Source: Litorivicinus sp965656605 (GTDB lineage Bacteria; Pseudomonadota; Gammaproteobacteria; Pseudomonadales; Litorivicinaceae). Taken from it: a DNA stretch of 16,291 nucleotides. Each line of letters opens with the position of its first letter. Positions within the stretch are counted from its first letter, which is position 1. Of this stretch, positions 1-6,897 are shown piece by piece. The notes beneath the pieces were generated by a model. The model was given only the letters and a program-made list of their open reading frames with translations, searched no databases and was not told where the DNA came from. A program made the position numbers and the translations under genes. The stretch lies in NCBI GenBank assembly GCA_965656605.1, contig CBFHLC010000044.1:1-16291 (forward strand), read 5' to 3'.

Positions 1-92
1 TGGTGATGACCCCGTCAGCGCGCCCTACAGGAAGTAGGAAGTGCCGGGCGACGCAGGAGCTAAAGCCCGGCCCAAGCTTTAATTAAGCAAGG
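1..92 (+). other. tail of an unidentified upstream gene plus a stem-loop
   Basis: Two plus-strand frames are open from the left edge. One ends at the TAG at 35-37 with the residues GDDPVSAPYRK. The other ends at the TAA at 84-86, but its composition looks unnatural. I favour the first as the true end of a gene entering from the left, without being able to name it. Downstream lies a perfect 7-bp inverted repeat, GCCGGGC at 43-49 and GCCCGGC at 65-71, with a 15-nt loop. It has no T-tract and so may stabilise the mRNA 3' end before the terminator that follows. Confidence 0.25.
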
Positions 93-124
93 AAGCCCCG
101 TCGCGTAAGCGCCGGGGCTTTTTT
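93..124 (+). terminator. rho-independent terminator
   Basis: AAGCCCCG at 93-100 pairs perfectly with CGGGGCTT at 113-120. Inside it a further CGC/GCG stem (102-104 with 109-111) closes a GTAA tetraloop, and the stem is followed by six T residues (119-124). The T-tract lies only on the plus-strand side, so it ends the transcript that enters from the left edge and insulates the regulator gene beginning at 195. Confidence 0.9.
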
Positions 125-194
125 GTGCTCGTTAGTTCAGTAAATACGCTACTCAACGCTGGAGCGACGACTATCGGCCCAGTATGCTCGAGAG

Positions 195-1160
195 ATGCAG
201 CGCCGAAATAACACCATCAAGGTTGGGTTCGTCTTAATCCCTGGGTTCGCGATGACGTCATTTTCTCTGGCGATCGAAGCGTTAACCGCCACGAATCGAG
301 TCTCTGAATCTCCCTTATACGACTACATTGCATGCTCTCCGGATCTGGCGAAGGGTGAGTTGGTGCTGTCGTCTAGCCAACTCCACGTTGCAACCACAGC
401 GGCGCTTGACCAGGGCTTGGCCTGTGACATTGTGATTGTTTGCGCGTACCAAGAGGCCCCGTCGTATCAGCATGCTTATTTGCAGCGGAAGTTGTTTGCG
501 GCCCACGAGATGGGCAAAACGGTCGTCGGCATATCCTGTGGGGCATTTATTCTGGCTCGCGCCGGGCTAGTCGATCGGTCCGTTTGCACCTTAGTGCCGG
601 ATTATCGTCGATTATTTTCTGAGTTATTTCCAGCGGCGACGATCCAGAACAGTATCTTTACGGTGCAAGAGCGGCTGTTAACCAGCGCTGGTGGCACATC
701 TACGCTAGACATGATGCTGTACCTGATCGGTACCCACCAGGGGATTGAATTAATCCGGCTGGTAGCTCGTCAATTCATGCAGGACCGGGTCCGGACCCAC
801 GAGCAGATAGATATGACGCAGCGCCATTTGGGGTTGCGGATCAAGTCTGTCGTCTTGGGGAACGCAGTAGAGATGATGGAGCGCAACGTAGAGGAGCCGC
901 TTACGATTGCAGAGCTAGCCAGCAAAGTTGGTACGACTCCTCGCAATCTGGCCGTGGTCTTTAATAAACACTTACAGACTACGCCGGGACGTTACTATTT
1001 AGAGATGCGTCTACGGGTGGCGAAAGAGATGCTGACACAGACGGATCTAAATCTGTCCAATATCGCTCTGGCGACCGGCTTTAAGACTCAGAGCCATTTC
1101 AGCCGTAGCTTCCGGGCTAAGTACAAAACTGCCGCCTCTACGTGGCGGCAAAACCAATAA
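195..1160 (+). CDS. GlxA-family AraC-type transcriptional regulator
   Basis: A 321-residue cytoplasmic DNA-binding regulator. Residues 8-185 form a DJ-1/PfpI (class I glutamine amidotransferase-like) domain, with Cys115 at the nucleophile-elbow position (GISCGAF) and the family segment TSAGGTSTLDMML at 163-175. Residues about 230-318 are an AraC domain with two helix-turn-helix units (about 235-257 and 284-306, the latter in GFKTQSHFSRSFRAKY). This architecture is shared by GbdR, CdhR and ArgR, which sense betaine, carnitine or arginine metabolites in Pseudomonas; the DJ-1 domain usually binds ligand rather than catalysing. The effector here cannot be read from sequence. The ATG at 195 has only a weak ribosome site; the ATG at 184 is out of frame. 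The glutathione transferase gene follows after 10 bp and is probably cotranscribed. Confidence 0.88.
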   Translation: MQRRNNTIKVGFVLIPGFAMTSFSLAIEALTATNRVSESPLYDYIACSPDLAKGELVLSSSQLHVATTAALDQGLACDIVIVCAYQEAPSYQHAYLQRKLFAAHEMGKTVVGISCGAFILARAGLVDRSVCTLVPDYRRLFSELFPAATIQNSIFTVQERLLTSAGGTSTLDMMLYLIGTHQGIELIRLVARQFMQDRVRTHEQIDMTQRHLGLRIKSVVLGNAVEMMERNVEEPLTIAELASKVGTTPRNLAVVFNKHLQTTPGRYYLEMRLRVAKEMLTQTDLNLSNIALATGFKTQSHFSRSFRAKYKTAASTWRQNQ

Positions 1161-1170
1161 GGAATTTAGG

Positions 1171-1863
1171 ATGCTGACACAATTTCCTATCACCCAGCGT
1201 TGGGTGCCCACCAATCCCACCGTCATCCAGCTGTATTCAATGGCAACTCCAAACGGCGTAAAAGTCTCGACGATGTTAGAGGAATGCGGGCTGGCTTATG
1301 AAGCACACAAAGTTAGTATTCTGGAGGGTGACCAGATGACTCCTGAATTTCTGAGCCTTAGCCCTAACAACAAAATTCCTGCGATTTTGGACCCTAACGG
1401 TCCGGATTCGCAGCCCATGGGGCTGTTTGAAACCGGGGCGATCTTGATTTATTTGGCCGAAAAGACAGGACAGTTTCTGTCTAAAGATCCGGCTACGCGT
1501 TATCAGACCTTGCAGTGGTTGATGTGGCAAATGGGCGGGGCCGGCCCGATGTTTGGCCAATTTGGGTTTTTCTATAAGTTCGCGGGAAAGGAAGTGCAGG
1601 ATCCTTTGCCGCAGAATCGGTTTGCCGACGAGTCTCGCCGACTATTGGGTGTTCTGGATCAGCACTTATCGACGCGCACGGTCATGGTAGGTGATGAGTA
1701 TTCCATTGCGGATATTGCATTGTGGCCGTGGATAAACACGCTGGGTGGGTTTTACGACGCGGCCGACCGGCTAGGGTTGGCCGACTTCAGCCATGTCAAT
1801 CGTTGGCTTGGTGAGTGCCTGGCTCGACCGGCCTCTCAGGTGGGTTTGAAAACGCCGGCTTAG
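1171..1863 (+). CDS. glutathione S-transferase, YfcG/YghU (Nu) type
   Basis: A 230-residue cytoplasmic thioredoxin-fold protein. The N-terminal domain (about 18-100) has the Nu-class motif ATPNG, with Thr26 and Asn28 at the positions that contact glutathione in YfcG and YghU, then NNKIP at 66-70 (cis-proline loop) and FETGAILIYL at 86-95 (glutathione gamma-glutamyl site). The C-terminal helical domain (105-225) includes the family segments LQWLMWQMGGAGPMFGQ and YSIADIALWPW. Escherichia coli relatives are disulfide-bond reductases that hold two glutathione molecules and have little classical transferase activity, so thiol-disulfide reductase is the best functional guess. AAGGA at 1159-1163 overlaps the stop codon of the upstream regulator, suggesting translational coupling. 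The last 68 bp overlap the oppositely oriented exporter gene. Confidence 0.9.
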   Translation: MLTQFPITQRWVPTNPTVIQLYSMATPNGVKVSTMLEECGLAYEAHKVSILEGDQMTPEFLSLSPNNKIPAILDPNGPDSQPMGLFETGAILIYLAEKTGQFLSKDPATRYQTLQWLMWQMGGAGPMFGQFGFFYKFAGKEVQDPLPQNRFADESRRLLGVLDQHLSTRTVMVGDEYSIADIALWPWINTLGGFYDAADRLGLADFSHVNRWLGECLARPASQVGLKTPA

Positions 1864-3067
1864 GTGCTAGCCACCACAGCAACGCTAATACAGCTAGGCC
1901 ATACAAGGATGCCCAGCCCAGCGTTAAAAATCCGGCGATACACGCAAGGGTTCCGGCAATTGCGACCCATCGCTGGGCACCTCCTAGCAACAGGGTGGCA
2001 CTGATCATTGCAGCTAAATAGACCAGGATGAAGTGGGCGTTCGCTAAGGTGATCAGCTGAGCTAGGTCCAGCCAGTCTAAATAGAAAACGATGGTCGAGG
2101 CGGCGCACACAGCAAAGATCAGGTTTAACGCTGCCACCGGTACTTGACGCTGCGAGCGCCTCGCCAATGCTTGGGGCAACTTACCCTCATCAGCTAAGGA
2201 CCAAAGGCCGCGGCTAAAGCCATTCAAATAGGTATTCAATGATGCAAAACAGGCAAGAAATCCAAAGACAGATAACAGGGTAACTCCGATGCTGCCCAGA
2301 CGGTTTTGCGCTAAGGTGAGCAGTGTTCCGGCGCTCACCTCCTGACTGCCTGATGATAGAACCGTCGCGGCGCACAGGTAGTAAACGCAACCCGCGATAA
2401 CAATCCCACCAACCACGACCCAAGGAATATCCCGCTCAGGGTTTTTAAACTCTTCAGCTAGGTTTGCAACGATCTCCAGCCCCAGAAAACACCACAGCAT
2501 CAGGCCTGCCGCTGCAAAAATCGGTGAGTAGTCACTGATCACTGGGGTGAGTCCGGCTAGGTTGATAGGCGTGGCTAAGGCCAGTGCGAGTATAAAGACC
2601 AGCGTGCCTATGATGATTAGGGTCTGAACAAACGCCGAGGCGCGCAGGCCCGCTCGATTGAGGCCGTAGGCGGTCACCAACACCAACAGCTGTGCCAGCA
2701 AGTCAAAGGGGGCCGACAGGGGAATTAGGCGTTCTAGAAAGACCATGGTGAGGAGAAGGGCCGCAGGTAGCCCAACCGGAATCACACTAACCAGCATAAG
2801 GGCGGTGACCCACTCGGCGCGGGGCCCTAGGGCTTTGCCGCTCCAATGACTGACCCCACCGGCATGTGGATAGGCTCGTCCAAGCTGACCAAACACCATC
2901 GCCATTGGCAGCATGAAGGCGATGAGTAGAATCCAAGAAACCAGCGAAGATTGGCCGGCGATTTGAACGCCCAGGACAGGTACGACAAATACGCTAGAAC
3001 CCAGCAGGGATGTCGCCAATAGGACCAGACCGCCCAGTCGCCCAAGCTGTGGAGTAGACCGCGACAT
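1796..3067 (-). CDS. yjeH: L-methionine/branched-chain amino acid exporter, YjeH type
   Basis: A 423-residue inner-membrane protein of the APC (amino acid-polyamine-organocation) superfamily with about 12 hydrophobic helices. The match to Escherichia coli YjeH runs end to end: GRLGGLVLLATSLLGSSVF near the N-terminus, SVIPVGLPAALL at 94-105, MLWCFLGLEIVANLAEEFKN from 190, NPERDIP at 209-215 and GFLACFASLNTYLNGFSR at 269-286. YjeH exports methionine and branched-chain amino acids by proton antiport; the same substrates are inferred here. The ATG at 3067 is preceded by GAGGG (3073-3077) at 5 nt. It lies 42 bp downstream of the chemotaxis receptor gene on the same strand, and that gap holds only weak inverted repeats. 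Its 3' end runs 68 bp into the convergent transferase gene. Confidence 0.87.
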   Translation of the reverse strand: MSRSTPQLGRLGGLVLLATSLLGSSVFVVPVLGVQIAGQSSLVSWILLIAFMLPMAMVFGQLGRAYPHAGGVSHWSGKALGPRAEWVTALMLVSVIPVGLPAALLLTMVFLERLIPLSAPFDLLAQLLVLVTAYGLNRAGLRASAFVQTLIIIGTLVFILALALATPINLAGLTPVISDYSPIFAAAGLMLWCFLGLEIVANLAEEFKNPERDIPWVVVGGIVIAGCVYYLCAATVLSSGSQEVSAGTLLTLAQNRLGSIGVTLLSVFGFLACFASLNTYLNGFSRGLWSLADEGKLPQALARRSQRQVPVAALNLIFAVCAASTIVFYLDWLDLAQLITLANAHFILVYLAAMISATLLLGGAQRWVAIAGTLACIAGFLTLGWASLYGLAVLALLWWLAPKPAFSNPPERPVEPGTHQAND

Positions 3068-3109
3068 AGGCGCCCTCGAATTGGAAGGCGCGAAGCATAG
3101 CGAGGGAAA

Positions 3110-4726
3110 CTAGATCAGGGAATAGGCGCAGCGCACGCCACCCCATTGCTGACCATGCACCATGATCGGGCAGCTCAGATCGGATAGGACTTCACCAGTG
3201 TCGCGGCGGTAGGTCAAGATCATATGATCACGATCATGGCTGCCGGCAGTCTTTCCGACGCGGTCGGTAAAGATTCGCTTGGTCCGGTTGCCCGCCAGAT
3301 CTTTTTGCGGATCGCCAGTCAGCGGCTTACAAAAGCGATTGTTATGAGTGGGGACATAGCCATTAGGGTCGATCGCAATCATGTAAATCAGCCAGTCGTG
3401 GGCATCTAACGCGGCCTCTTGGATGGGGGGCAATAGGCGATCGAAAACAGCGTCGTAGCGGGTCGAGAACCGTTCGGGATTTGTGCCGGCCACGCTGCGG
3501 TACTCGCGATCCCACAGATCGGCCTTTGACAGAGTGCCCTGAGCCAGTGCCGATTCAAGGCACAGCGATAACTGGCGAGCGGTGTCTTTGCAAATCTGAA
3601 TGGCTTGATGGTGGCGCGGGTGGCTGGCGCCCGCGGTCGTTTTGAAGACCTCTAAGGTGTTACGCATGAATCCGGTTTGCTGGGTCAGGGACCCAGACAA
3701 GCCTTCTAGGTCCTGAGCCAAGGCCTTGTTTTGATCATTGATGTCGGCAATTTTGGCCAGGGCGTCGGCGGCTGAGCTCACTCCACTGGTTTGTTCTTGG
3801 CTGGCCCTTTGAATCGACGTGACAGCGCCATTAAACCCTTGGATCCCGGTAAAGACTTCGTCCATCAGGCGTTTGACGTCCTGTGCTCCTTGCTGCCCCG
3901 ATTGGGTGGCCTGTGTCACGTTGCCTAATAATTCACGAACATGTTTGCTTTGCTCGCCCGCGCGTCCGGCGAGGGCCCCAACTTCTTGGGCGACTACGGT
4001 AAATCCTCGGCCCGCCTCACCGGCACGGGCGGCTTCAACCGATGCGTTGAGTGCTAGCAGGTTTGTTTGGAATGCGATTTGATCGATCGCCTCTAGAATT
4101 TGTGAGGTTTGATCAACCTGATTCTGGATGCCATCCATCTGCTCGCTGGTTTGTTGCAACGCCAGTGCGCCGCGTTGGGCGGCTTCGATCAGCTGTTCAC
4201 TTTGCCTGGCCAAATCATTAGTGCTTTCTAAGTTGCCACTGATCGTGCTTTCTAATTCGCGCATGGCGCCGGCTGTCTGCTCCAGCTCGCCGGCGGCTAG
4301 AACGGTTCGTTCTGATAGGCGCCCTGCTCGTTGGCTTAGCAAATCAGCGGAGTTTTCCACTTCGCCCGCACTGTCCAGTGATTGGCGGATCGATTCATTG
4401 AGTGTGGCGAATGCGGCGGCGGCCGATACTCCAAGACGGCCCTTTATTTCAGGTAGATCCGATACATCACATTGGGCAATGGCGTTCAAAGCCGCTTCGA
4501 GTTTTTGAGGGGTCGAAGGATCTCGCAAGGTGACCAGCCAGCCGTCGTCAATTTGGCTGACTTTGGCTTGTAACCCCTCGGGTAAGTTGAGCACTTGCCC
4601 GTCATTCAAGTCGCGAGCTGCTTTCCAAAAATCATGGTTAGCTACGCAGTGGTTGCTGTCGACCACGTTGCCGTCGGCATCTAGTAGCAGTGTTTTCGCA
4701 GGAATAGCGTCGATAAGTGATGGCAC
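3110..4726 (-). CDS. soluble methyl-accepting chemotaxis protein with C-terminal sensory domain
   Basis: A 538-residue receptor with no signal peptide or membrane segment, so it is cytoplasmic. Residues 1-70 resemble a small PAS-like module (LLLDADGNVVDSN). Residues about 75-365 are the coiled-coil signalling domain, with the highly conserved hairpin tip at 212-249 (EAIDQIAFQTNLLALNASVE onward) that contacts CheA and CheW. Residues about 370-538 form a further globular domain marked by DPNGYVPTHN (453-462), GNRTKRIF (479-486) and RRDTGEVLSDLSCPI (507-521). This domain recurs at the C-terminus of other cytoplasmic receptors; its ligand is unknown to me. There is no NWETF-like tail for CheR and no CZB zinc motif. 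The start is GTG at 4726, set by a near-perfect Shine-Dalgarno sequence. Confidence 0.88.
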   Translation of the reverse strand: MPSLIDAIPAKTLLLDADGNVVDSNHCVANHDFWKAARDLNDGQVLNLPEGLQAKVSQIDDGWLVTLRDPSTPQKLEAALNAIAQCDVSDLPEIKGRLGVSAAAAFATLNESIRQSLDSAGEVENSADLLSQRAGRLSERTVLAAGELEQTAGAMRELESTISGNLESTNDLARQSEQLIEAAQRGALALQQTSEQMDGIQNQVDQTSQILEAIDQIAFQTNLLALNASVEAARAGEAGRGFTVVAQEVGALAGRAGEQSKHVRELLGNVTQATQSGQQGAQDVKRLMDEVFTGIQGFNGAVTSIQRASQEQTSGVSSAADALAKIADINDQNKALAQDLEGLSGSLTQQTGFMRNTLEVFKTTAGASHPRHHQAIQICKDTARQLSLCLESALAQGTLSKADLWDREYRSVAGTNPERFSTRYDAVFDRLLPPIQEAALDAHDWLIYMIAIDPNGYVPTHNNRFCKPLTGDPQKDLAGNRTKRIFTDRVGKTAGSHDRDHMILTYRRDTGEVLSDLSCPIMVHGQQWGGVRCAYSLI

Positions 4727-4730
4727 AAGA

Positions 4731-4738
4731 ACCTCCTT
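4731..4738 (-). promoter_or_regulatory. strong Shine-Dalgarno deciding a GTG start
   Basis: The minus strand reads AAGGAGGT followed by 4 nt (TCTT) and GTG. This complements the 16S rRNA tail almost completely and fixes the chemotaxis receptor start at the GTG ending at 4726, although no ATG is present. Confidence 0.85.
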
Positions 4739-4749
4739 GGGTCTGTGGT

Positions 4750-4775
4750 ATATCGACGCTGTGATGAAATTCTTA
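4750..4775 (-). promoter_or_regulatory. possible sigma-28 (FliA) promoter for the chemotaxis receptor
   Basis: The minus strand has TAAG (4772-4775), 14 nt, then GTCGATAT (4750-4757), compared with the FliA consensus TAAA-N15-GCCGATAA. One base differs in the first element, two in the second, and the spacing is one short. Position, 24 nt upstream of the GTG, and the chemotaxis product make it plausible, but the match alone is weak. The -35 element overlaps the panC stop codon. Confidence 0.3.
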
Positions 4776-5621
4776 AGGAGCGATGAGTTCTAGATTATCG
4801 ATCAGCCGAGCACGTCCCAAATAAGCGGCGGCGAGGATCACTAGCTGCTTTTGAGAGTGCCCTGGCGCGGTAAGATTCTGGGCACACCGAATTTCGATGT
4901 AATCAAGTTTCAAACCCGCGGCGGTGATGTTTTTGCCCGCTTCGTGCTCGATCATGCCGTAGTCTAAGTTGCCGTTGCGAATTTGTTTGGCTGCCCAGCA
5001 CAGGGTTTGATAGATCACCGGGGCAATCGAGCGTTCGGCATCGGTTAGATACCCGTTACGGCTGGATAAAGCCAGCCCGTCGGGGGCTCGCCCGGTTGGC
5101 ACGCCCTCGATGTGAATGGGCAACAGCAGATCGCTAACCATGCGTTTGATCACGGCCAGTTGTTGATAGTCTTTACGGCCAAAGTAGGCGACATCGGACT
5201 GAACGATGTTAAAGAGTTTGGCGACAACGGTTGCAACGCCCGTGAAGTGTCCCGGGCGCGAGGCTCCATCCAGGATGTTGCCTAGACTTGGCACCTCTAT
5301 TTGGGTGTTAACCCCGTCGGGGTACATCTCTCGGACGGTAGGTGCGAATAAGTAGTCGACCCCTTGTTCACTAAGTTTGGCTAAATCTGCATCGAGCGTG
5401 CGGGGGTAGGCATCAAAGTCTTCGTTGGGCCCGAATTGCATGGGATTCACAAAGATTGAGGCGACGCTGATATCACATCCTTGTTTGCACGCGCGCATCA
5501 GATCCATATGGCCGTCGTGTAGGTTGCCCATGGTCGGCACAAATCCAATGGATTGAGCTTGGCTGCGATGCGTTGCGAGCTGTGCTCGCAGACGGCTGAT
5601 CTCATGAATGACTTGGGTCAT
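4773..5621 (-). CDS. panC: pantothenate synthetase (pantoate-beta-alanine ligase)
   Basis: A 282-residue cytoplasmic enzyme that joins pantoate and beta-alanine using ATP, through a pantoyl-adenylate, in the last step of pantothenate synthesis. Family marks are complete: FVPTMGNLHDGH (27-38, with the HxGH nucleotide motif at 35-38), FVNPMQFGPNEDF (57-69), GASRPGHFTGVATVVAKLFN (119-138), YFGRKDYQQ (146-154) and the KMSKS-like SSRNGYL (186-192). Its ATG shares the tetranucleotide ATGA with the panB stop codon, so translation is probably coupled. panD is not adjacent in this window; beta-alanine must come from a gene elsewhere. It is the last pathway gene of the pcnB-folK-panB-panC chain; the chemotaxis receptor follows after 46 bp. 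Confidence 0.96.
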   Translation of the reverse strand: MTQVIHEISRLRAQLATHRSQAQSIGFVPTMGNLHDGHMDLMRACKQGCDISVASIFVNPMQFGPNEDFDAYPRTLDADLAKLSEQGVDYLFAPTVREMYPDGVNTQIEVPSLGNILDGASRPGHFTGVATVVAKLFNIVQSDVAYFGRKDYQQLAVIKRMVSDLLLPIHIEGVPTGRAPDGLALSSRNGYLTDAERSIAPVIYQTLCWAAKQIRNGNLDYGMIEHEAGKNITAAGLKLDYIEIRCAQNLTAPGHSQKQLVILAAAYLGRARLIDNLELIAP

Positions 5622-6412
5622 GCGTCGAAACGATGCTCGGCTGCGGGAAATTCGCCGTTTAATACGGCATGGTGGAAGCGCGAGAAGCTGTCAGCGGGGG
5701 TGTCCCCCGGCTGCGCGAAGACGCGTACAAATCGTGCCAGTTTGTGCGGATTTAAACCCAGCATATCGTGCATGACCAACACCTGTGCGTCGGTGTCTGC
5801 ACCGGCGCCAATCCCAACCACCGGCAGAGTAGTGGCCTGAGTCAGTTCTGCGGCCAGATCGCTGGGTACGCATTCCAATAACAACATATCGGCACCGGCG
5901 TCTTCAGCTGCTTTGGCGGCCTGAAGGGTCGCGGTGCGGGTGGCCTCATCGCGGCCTTGGACTTTGTAGCCACCGAAGCGATGCACAAACTGAGGGGTCA
6001 AGCCCAAGTGTACGCACACAGGGACCCCAGCTGCGTTCAACGCATCAATGACAGGAACTAAGCGCTCATCCCCTTCAATTTTGACGATCTCTGCACCGGC
6101 CTGCATCAGGGCTTGTGCGGCATCTAAGGCTCGCTCGATGCTGGCCGCTCGCATGAACGGCATATCACTCATAATCAAGCAGGTTTTGTTGCCGCGGGCG
6201 ACGGCTTGGGTGTGATAACAGATGTCCTCGACGCTGACCGGCAGGGTGCTGTCGCGGCCCTGAACCACCATTCCCAAGGAGTCTCCGACCAAGATCATCT
6301 CAACATCAGATTGGCTGGCCCAGTGCGCGAACGTCGCGTCATAAGCGGTCACGCAAGTGAATTTTTGCTGGCCTTTGTAATTGCGCAGATGCGCCAGTGT
6401 TGTGCGTCTCAT
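5618..6412 (-). CDS. panB: 3-methyl-2-oxobutanoate hydroxymethyltransferase
   Basis: Ketopantoate hydroxymethyltransferase transfers a one-carbon unit from methylenetetrahydrofolate to 2-oxoisovalerate, the committed step of pantothenate synthesis, with Mg2+ in a TIM barrel. The 264-residue product has VGDSLGM with metal-binding Asp44, SDMPFM with Asp83, KIEG at 111-114, HLGLTP (135-140), the catalytic Glu180 in LLLECVP, and GIGAG (200-204). I chose the ATG at 6412: it overlaps the folK stop as ATGA, aligns with the Escherichia coli start (MKPTT against MRRTT) and gives the same length, 264 residues. An ATG at 6433, seven codons upstream and inside folK, is possible but less likely. It needs the folate cofactor made by the neighbouring folK pathway, a sensible pairing. 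Confidence 0.95.
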   Translation of the reverse strand: MRRTTLAHLRNYKGQQKFTCVTAYDATFAHWASQSDVEMILVGDSLGMVVQGRDSTLPVSVEDICYHTQAVARGNKTCLIMSDMPFMRAASIERALDAAQALMQAGAEIVKIEGDERLVPVIDALNAAGVPVCVHLGLTPQFVHRFGGYKVQGRDEATRTATLQAAKAAEDAGADMLLLECVPSDLAAELTQATTLPVVGIGAGADTDAQVLVMHDMLGLNPHKLARFVRVFAQPGDTPADSFSRFHHAVLNGEFPAAEHRFDA

Positions 6413-6897
6413 TGATCCGTCCATGCCCTGCAAGGGAATGCAGGATGCGTCAAAGGGCGCACGGTATCAGATCTGGTTGCGGGATAGCCAACTTCTAAGG
6501 TGGGTCTAGACTTAAGTTCTGCCAATGGAATTAGCACAAAATCACGATGATGCATTTCAGGGTGGGGCAGCGACAGCTCCGCGGTCTGAACCTGCGTGGG
6601 TCCCATCAACAGATCAATGTCTAAGGTTCTCGGGCCCCAGTGAATTTCACGAGTGCGGTGATGTGATTGCTCGATTGACTGGGTCAACTGAAGCAGCTGG
6701 GTCGGCTGAAGTGTGGTGTCAAGTGTCAGGCATAGATTGATAAAGCAATTCTGCTCTACCGGACCGACCGGGTCTGTCTCGTATAGGCTGCTGACTTCCA
6801 CCACCGTGGTACGACGATTTAGGTGGTTGATAGCCGATACCAATTGCGCGATGGGCTCGCCTAGATTCGAGCCCAAGCTAAGCCAGTATCGCATCAT
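6409..6897 (-). CDS. folK: 2-amino-4-hydroxy-6-hydroxymethyldihydropteridine pyrophosphokinase
   Basis: HPPK moves pyrophosphate from ATP to 6-hydroxymethyl-dihydropterin in folate synthesis. The 162-residue protein begins with the family motif LSLGSNLGEP (6-15), continues with SSLYETDPVGPVEQNCFINL (36-55) for pterin binding, and has the HPPK signature HWGPRTLDIDLL (86-97), whose Asp93 and Asp95 bind the two magnesium ions. PHPEMHHRDFVLIPLAEL closes the domain. The length is usual for a single-domain HPPK; it is not fused to folB or folP. The gene starts ATGATG. The first ATG overlaps the pcnB stop as ATGA and is preferred; the second would shorten the product by one residue. The stop codon in turn overlaps the panB start. 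Confidence 0.95.
   Translation of the reverse strand: MMRYWLSLGSNLGEPIAQLVSAINHLNRRTTVVEVSSLYETDPVGPVEQNCFINLCLTLDTTLQPTQLLQLTQSIEQSHHRTREIHWGPRTLDIDLLMGPTQVQTAELSLPHPEMHHRDFVLIPLAELKSRPTLEVGYPATRSDTVRPLTHPAFPCRAWTDQ

Noticed and set aside
3069..3106. Inverted repeats between the receptor and exporter genes (CCCTCG with CGAGGG; GCGCC with GGCGC).
   Set aside because: The arms are short, the alternatives are mutually exclusive and there is no T-tract, so I do not call a terminator.
3819..4793. Several plus-strand open frames of 87-126 codons opposite the chemotaxis receptor.
   Set aside because: They are shadows of the alanine- and glutamine-rich coiled coil on the other strand; they lack family motifs and ribosome sites.
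6413..6433. An upstream ATG adding seven residues to panB.
   Set aside because: The ATG at 6412 overlaps the folK stop as ATGA, aligns with the Escherichia coli start and gives its exact length.
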